From contig NZ_CP150484.1 of NCBI RefSeq assembly GCF_037997115.1, positions 238,179-302,178 of the forward strand: 64,000 bases of DNA, given 5' to 3'. The stretch's first letter is position 1. Every line of letters begins with the position of its first letter. The notes beneath the pieces are model-generated. The model saw only the letters and a program-made list of their open reading frames with translations, was not told the origin of the DNA and did no database searches. Of the stretch, positions 59,978 through 64,000 are shown piece after piece. A program made the translations under genes and the position numbers. This DNA is from Amycolatopsis coloradensis. GTDB taxonomy: Bacteria; Actinomycetota; Actinomycetes; Mycobacteriales; Pseudonocardiaceae.

Positions 59978-62764
59978 ATGTCGGTCCGGTGCTCTAACGT
60001 GCGGGTCGTGGAGTTCGGCACAGGAACCCAGGCCACCTTCGTCCCCTCGGATCCCCCGCGGGACGGTGTGCTGGCGCTCTGGGGAGGCGGCGTAGCGGGT
60101 GACACCGCGATCGAACTCGTGCTGCCGGTGGGGAAGGTCTTCCGGCGCACGAAGGTCGACGCGGCACTCGTCCCGTTGTCGCGCGCGATTCCGCGGCTGC
60201 TCACCGCGGACGGCGACCTGAGCCCGGCCATCGCCGCGTGGTCGGCCGTCGCCGAAGCCGGGGTGAACCTCATCGCCCGCGGCAGGCTGCTGCCCGCGGC
60301 CTCACCCGGCGGGGTGGATTCGTGGCGGGTCGGGCCGCTCGACGTCGCCGACGAGGAGATGCTGCGCGGGCTCGCCGCCGCGCTGCCTCCCGAGGCGCAC
60401 GCGCTGCCGTTGTCCGGGCTGAAGCGGATCCGCCTGCATTCGCCGGAGTCGTTGATCCGCGCGCTCTGGGACGCGACGGCGGACGTGCTGGTCCGCACGC
60501 CCGCCGCGAGCGTCGCGGCGGGCGGTCCGGCGTTCGCCGCGACCGAGCCGACGCTGGTCGGGCCGGACGGTGCCGCGTGGCTGGCGGAACTGAGCGCCCG
60601 GCAGGCGCAGGGCGCGCATCTCGTCCTGCGCATGGAGGTGCACGAGCCCGAGAATCCCGAAGAAGAGCCCACGTTCGCCGCGGTCCTCGCCGTGCGGAGT
60701 GCCGCGGATCCGAGCCTGATCGTCGAGGCGGCGACGCTGTGGGACGCGCCCGAAGCGGTGCTGGAACGGATGGGTGAGCAGGTCGAGACGCAGTTGCTGC
60801 TCGGCCTCCGCCGGGGTGCCAGGGCATGGGCGCCGCTCGGTCGCATGCTCCGGTCCGCCGCGCCGACCGGGCTCGCGCTGGAGTACGACGAGGTCGTCGA
60901 TCTGCTGACCCACGGGGACGCGGCGCTGGGCGGCGCCGGCATCGAAGTGCAGTGGCCGAAGGACCTCTTCGCGGGCGAGCTCAAGGCGAAGGCGAGCGCG
61001 ACGCAGGCCCCCGGCAGTGTCACCGGGCCCGAGTTCACGCTCAAGAGCCTGCTTCAGTTCCGCTGGCGGCTGAGCCTCGGCGACGAGGACCTCACCGACG
61101 CCGAGGTCACGGCGCTCGCGGAGGCGAAGCGGCCGCTGGTGCGGCTGCGGGGCAAGTGGGTCAAGGTCGACGCGCGCCTGCTCGCCAAGGTGCGTGCTCA
61201 TCGCGCGAAGAAGCTGTCCGGGGCCGAGGCGCTGGCCGCGGCGCTCACCGGCGAATTGGAGCTGGACGGCGAAAAGGTCGAGTTCACCGCGCCATCGGCG
61301 CTGACGGGGCTGCTCCAGCGAATCCGGGAAAGCGCCGCGGAACCGATCGAGCAACCCGCGGATCTGAAGGCCACCCTGCGGCCTTATCAGAAGGCGGGGC
61401 TGGCTTGGCTGGCGACGATGACCGGCCTCGGTCTCGGCGCCTGCCTCGCCGACGACATGGGGCTCGGCAAGACGATCCAGCTCATCTCCCTGCACCTGCA
61501 CCGCCGTCCCCTCGGCGAAGGCCCCACCCTCGTCCTGTGCCCGACGTCGTTGCTGGGCAACTGGGAACGTGAGTTCGCCCGGTTCGCGCCGGACATCCCG
61601 GTACGCCGGTTCCACGGTGGCGGGCGGCATCTCGACGAGGTCGCGCCGGACGAAGTCGTGCTCGCCACGTACGGCGTCCTCCGCCGGGATCGTGAAACAC
61701 TGTCCGAAGTGGACTGGGGGATGATCGCCGCCGACGAGGCGCAGCACGTCAAGAATCCGCTTTCGGTCACCGCCAAGGAGCTGCGGAAGATCCCGGCCGC
61801 CGCGAAGGTCGCGCTGACCGGGACACCGATGGAGAACCGGCTCACCGAACTGTGGTCCATTGTGGACTGGACGACCCCGGGGCTGCTCGGCTCGCTCGAC
61901 GGGTTCCGCCGCAAGGTCGCCCGCCCGATCGAACGCGATCGTGACGCCGCCGCCACCGAGCGTCTCGCCACGACCGTGCGCCCGTTCCTGTTGCGCCGCA
62001 AGAAGACCGACCCGGACATCGCCCCCGAGCTCCCGCGCAAGACCGAGACCGACCGGTTCGTCCCGCTCACCGCCGAGCAGACGACGCTGTACGAGGCCGT
62101 GGTCCGGGAGAACCTCGCGATGATCCGCGAGCTGGACGGGGTGGCGCGGCGCGGCCAGGTGCTCAAACTGCTCACCGAACTCAAGCAGATCTGCAATCAC
62201 CCGGCGCAGTACCTCAAGGAACCCGGGGTGCTGCACGGCCGGTCCGGCAAGCTGGCCGCGTTCGAGGAACTGCTCGACGTCATCCTCGACGAGGGCGACA
62301 GCGTGCTCGTGTTCAGCCAGTACGTCCAGTTGTGCCGCCTGCTGGAAAAGCGCCTGGCCGAACGCGGGCTGCCGACGATGCTGCTGTCCGGGTCGAGCAC
62401 GCCCAAGGTCCGGGAGGACATGGTCGCCCGGTTCCAGGCGGGCGAGGTGCCGGTGTTCCTGCTCTCGCTCAAGGCGGGCGGTGTGGGGCTCAACCTGACC
62501 AAGGCCACCCACGTGATCCACTACGACCGCTGGTGGAACCCGGCGGTCGAGGACCAGGCCACCGACCGCGCGTACCGGATCGGGCAGGACCGGCCGGTCC
62601 AGGTGCACCGGCTGATCGCCGAGGGCACGCTCGAGGAGCGCATCGCCAAGGTGCTGGAGACGAAACGCGGGCTGGCGGACGCGGTCATCGGCGCGGGCGA
62701 GGACTGGATCACCGAACTGTCCGACGACGAACTCGCCGACCTCGTCCGGCTCGGGGAGCCCTGA
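59978..62764 (+). CDS. SNF2-family DEAD-like helicase
   Basis: A protein of up to 928 residues. The N-terminal 330 residues are an SNF2-associated domain (LALWGGGVAGDTAIELVLP). The motor follows: GLGACLADDMGLGKTIQLIS near 490, MIAADEAQHVKN near 585, LTGTPMENRLTELWSIVDW, then the C-terminal helicase domain (VLVFSQYVQLCRLLEKRL, GGVGLNLTKATHVIHYDRWW, DRAYRIGQ). It is an ATP-driven DNA translocase, perhaps in repair. The start is uncertain: ATG 59978, GTG 59999 or GTG 60008. The stop overlaps the next ATG by one base. Confidence 0.92.
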   Translation: MSVRCSNVRVVEFGTGTQATFVPSDPPRDGVLALWGGGVAGDTAIELVLPVGKVFRRTKVDAALVPLSRAIPRLLTADGDLSPAIAAWSAVAEAGVNLIARGRLLPAASPGGVDSWRVGPLDVADEEMLRGLAAALPPEAHALPLSGLKRIRLHSPESLIRALWDATADVLVRTPAASVAAGGPAFAATEPTLVGPDGAAWLAELSARQAQGAHLVLRMEVHEPENPEEEPTFAAVLAVRSAADPSLIVEAATLWDAPEAVLERMGEQVETQLLLGLRRGARAWAPLGRMLRSAAPTGLALEYDEVVDLLTHGDAALGGAGIEVQWPKDLFAGELKAKASATQAPGSVTGPEFTLKSLLQFRWRLSLGDEDLTDAEVTALAEAKRPLVRLRGKWVKVDARLLAKVRAHRAKKLSGAEALAAALTGELELDGEKVEFTAPSALTGLLQRIRESAAEPIEQPADLKATLRPYQKAGLAWLATMTGLGLGACLADDMGLGKTIQLISLHLHRRPLGEGPTLVLCPTSLLGNWEREFARFAPDIPVRRFHGGGRHLDEVAPDEVVLATYGVLRRDRETLSEVDWGMIAADEAQHVKNPLSVTAKELRKIPAAAKVALTGTPMENRLTELWSIVDWTTPGLLGSLDGFRRKVARPIERDRDAAATERLATTVRPFLLRRKKTDPDIAPELPRKTETDRFVPLTAEQTTLYEAVVRENLAMIRELDGVARRGQVLKLLTELKQICNHPAQYLKEPGVLHGRSGKLAAFEELLDVILDEGDSVLVFSQYVQLCRLLEKRLAERGLPTMLLSGSSTPKVREDMVARFQAGEVPVFLLSLKAGGVGLNLTKATHVIHYDRWWNPAVEDQATDRAYRIGQDRPVQVHRLIAEGTLEERIAKVLETKRGLADAVIGAGEDWITELSDDELADLVRLGEP

Positions 62765-63948
62765 TGCCCGGCGCGACAGGGCGGAAACGGCGCACCTTCG
62801 GCAACACGTGGTGGGGCAAGGCGTGGGTCGAGGCCCTGGAGGAACGCGCCAAACTCGATCCGAACCGCTTGCCGCGCGGGCGGACGTACGCGCGCAAGGG
62901 CACGGTCAGCAAGCTCGCGGTCGGCGAGGGCGAGGTGACGGCCTGGGTGCAGGGCAGCCGGGCGGTGCCGTACCGGGTGACCATCCACATGCGGGCGTTC
63001 ACCGGACAGCAGTGGGAGAGCCTGCTCGGGATGGTCGGCTCCCGGCTCGGGCACGTCGCCGCCCTCCTCGACGGCGAGCTGCCCGGTGAGCTGGCCGAGG
63101 ACGCTCGAGCCGCCGGCGCGGATCTGCTGCCGGGTCCCGGAGATCTGCGCCCGAAGTGCTCCTGTCCCGACAGCGCGAACCCGTGCAAGCACGTCGCCGC
63201 GGTGTACTACCTGGTCGCGGACGAGGTCGACGCCGATCCGTTCGTGCTGTTCCTGCTGCGCGGCAGGCCGAGGGAGGCCGTGCTCGCGGAACTGCGGTCC
63301 CGCCGTGCCCCCGCGAGCACGCCGGGCAAACGGGTGCGTGCCCCCGCCGCGCCCGGAGTGGACCCGAAACGCGCGTACACCCGGCGGATCGCCGCGCTCC
63401 CGCCGCGGCCGGCCGTCCCGGGCACGGTCGGACCGCCCGCGGTCCTCGACGTCGACCCGCCGCACCGCACCGGCTGGAGCGGCGAAATGTTCGTCGAACT
63501 GGCGGCCGACGCCGCCGCGAGGGCCTGGGAGCTGCTGGTCATGGGGCCAGAGCGAGAAGTGGAGCTGTCGTTCGAGGAAGACCTCGCGCGCCGCGCGGCG
63601 GCGAGTGACCCGCATGTGATCGCCGAACTCGCCGAGGCAGCCGGGGTCGGGGTGCGGGATCTGGCCCTCTGGGCCCAGGCCTGGCGTGAGGCCGGCCGGG
63701 GCGGGATGGCGGTGGTCCGCGAGGCCTGGCGCCCCGGGCAGGCGCCGCTCGCCCAGGCCAGGGCGGACTTCGCCGAATCGGGGCTGCCGGGGACGCCGAA
63801 GACCTGGCGGAACCGGATCACCCAGGGTGAACTGCAACTGCGCTACGGCCGGGACGAACGGTGGTACCGCTTCGTACGCGACGGCGAGGGCTGGCGGGTC
63901 GACGGCCCGTCCTCCGCCCGGCCGACGGACGTGATCTACCCGCCCTGA
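62764..63948 (+). CDS. SWIM zinc-finger protein, partner of the SNF2 helicase
   Basis: A 394-residue protein. The N-terminus has TFGNTWWGKAWVEALEERAK and GRTYARKGTVSKLAV. The SWIM motif CxCx6CxH is KCSCPDSANPCKHVAAVYY near residues 136-155. The rest is Arg/Ala-rich with a helical tail (WAQAWREAGRGG). SWIM proteins bind DNA or protein and are regularly encoded next to SNF2 helicases. The ATG shares one base with the SNF2 stop (TGATG), so translation is coupled. Confidence 0.93.
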   Translation: MPGATGRKRRTFGNTWWGKAWVEALEERAKLDPNRLPRGRTYARKGTVSKLAVGEGEVTAWVQGSRAVPYRVTIHMRAFTGQQWESLLGMVGSRLGHVAALLDGELPGELAEDARAAGADLLPGPGDLRPKCSCPDSANPCKHVAAVYYLVADEVDADPFVLFLLRGRPREAVLAELRSRRAPASTPGKRVRAPAAPGVDPKRAYTRRIAALPPRPAVPGTVGPPAVLDVDPPHRTGWSGEMFVELAADAAARAWELLVMGPEREVELSFEEDLARRAAASDPHVIAELAEAAGVGVRDLALWAQAWREAGRGGMAVVREAWRPGQAPLAQARADFAESGLPGTPKTWRNRITQGELQLRYGRDERWYRFVRDGEGWRVDGPSSARPTDVIYPP

Positions 63949-63962
63949 CCCCTCGTGAGTGG

Positions 63963-63986
63963 TGAGGACGGTTAGAACCGTCCTCA
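63963..63986. terminator. Hairpin after the SNF2-SWIM operon
   Basis: TGAGGACGGTT-AG-AACCGTCCTCA has perfect 11-bp arms and lies 14 bp after the SWIM stop. It may be another dispersed palindrome type; only one copy is in the window. Confidence 0.7.
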
Positions 63987-64000
63987 GGAGTACGGCGCGT

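Overview
The window is high-GC actinobacterial DNA, most likely from Amycolatopsis or a close Pseudonocardiaceae relative. This is inferred from the gene set: a conservon (CvnABCD), an XRE/DUF397 pair, F420-dependent oxidoreductases, a KstR/FadE34 pair and an IcmF fused mutase. Frequent GTG starts and start/stop overlaps (ATGA, GTGA) fit as well. No rRNA, tRNA, insertion sequence, prophage or CRISPR array was seen. It reads as chromosomal backbone with dispersed intergenic palindromes.

Layout. (1) 1-1.5 kb: end of an AraC regulator, a TetR regulator and a small hypothetical. (2) 1.5-9.7 kb: a phenylacetate degradation locus. PaaR-like regulator, PaaK and PaaI run leftward. PaaZ-A-B-C-D-E run rightward from a shared promoter region carrying two PaaR-type operators. 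Together they activate phenylacetate to the CoA thioester, epoxidise the ring and open it. (3) 9.7-13.1 kb: an ABC-F protein, a reductase-deaminase with RibD domains in reversed order, and a 30-residue cysteine-rich peptide gene. (4) 13.2-22.6 kb: aerobic cobalamin synthesis (cobN under a cobalamin riboswitch, cobG, cobH, fused cobIJ), interrupted by an ABC-2 exporter operon with its own small XRE regulator. (5) 22.7-29.4 kb: a decayed response regulator, acyl-CoA thioesterase II, an XRE/DUF397 pair and a large LuxR-type (LAL) ATPase regulator. (6) 29.4-36.6 kb: succinate-semialdehyde dehydrogenase, a membrane protein, and an acyl-CoA module (TetR, acyl-CoA dehydrogenase, CoA-transferase/racemase, enoyl-CoA hydratase). 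(7) 36.6-44 kb: small membrane proteins, a lytic transglycosylase, an MFS exporter with a TetR regulator and a triple operator, and an acetate symporter with its DUF485 partner. (8) 44-50.2 kb: a four-gene conservon. (9) 50.2-57 kb: DHFR-like, DUF899 and ArsR genes, the B12-dependent IcmF mutase, a decayed F420 oxidoreductase and an intact one. (10) 57-60 kb: KstR and FadE34 with KstR-type operators, the same pairing as in mycobacterial cholesterol catabolism. (11) 60-64 kb: an SNF2 helicase coupled to a SWIM zinc-finger protein.

The metabolic theme is acyl-CoA chemistry (phenylacetyl-CoA, branched acyl-CoA, sterol side chain, isobutyryl-CoA). The cobalamin made by the cob genes is the cofactor class IcmF needs. 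The most unusual features outside the gene families are several families of dispersed intergenic palindromes. Some copies share arms and flanks but carry an inverted loop, and many sit within about 10 bp of stop codons. Others are the cysteine-rich peptide behind cobN, two motif arrays that look like operators, and the reversed-order RibD-like protein.
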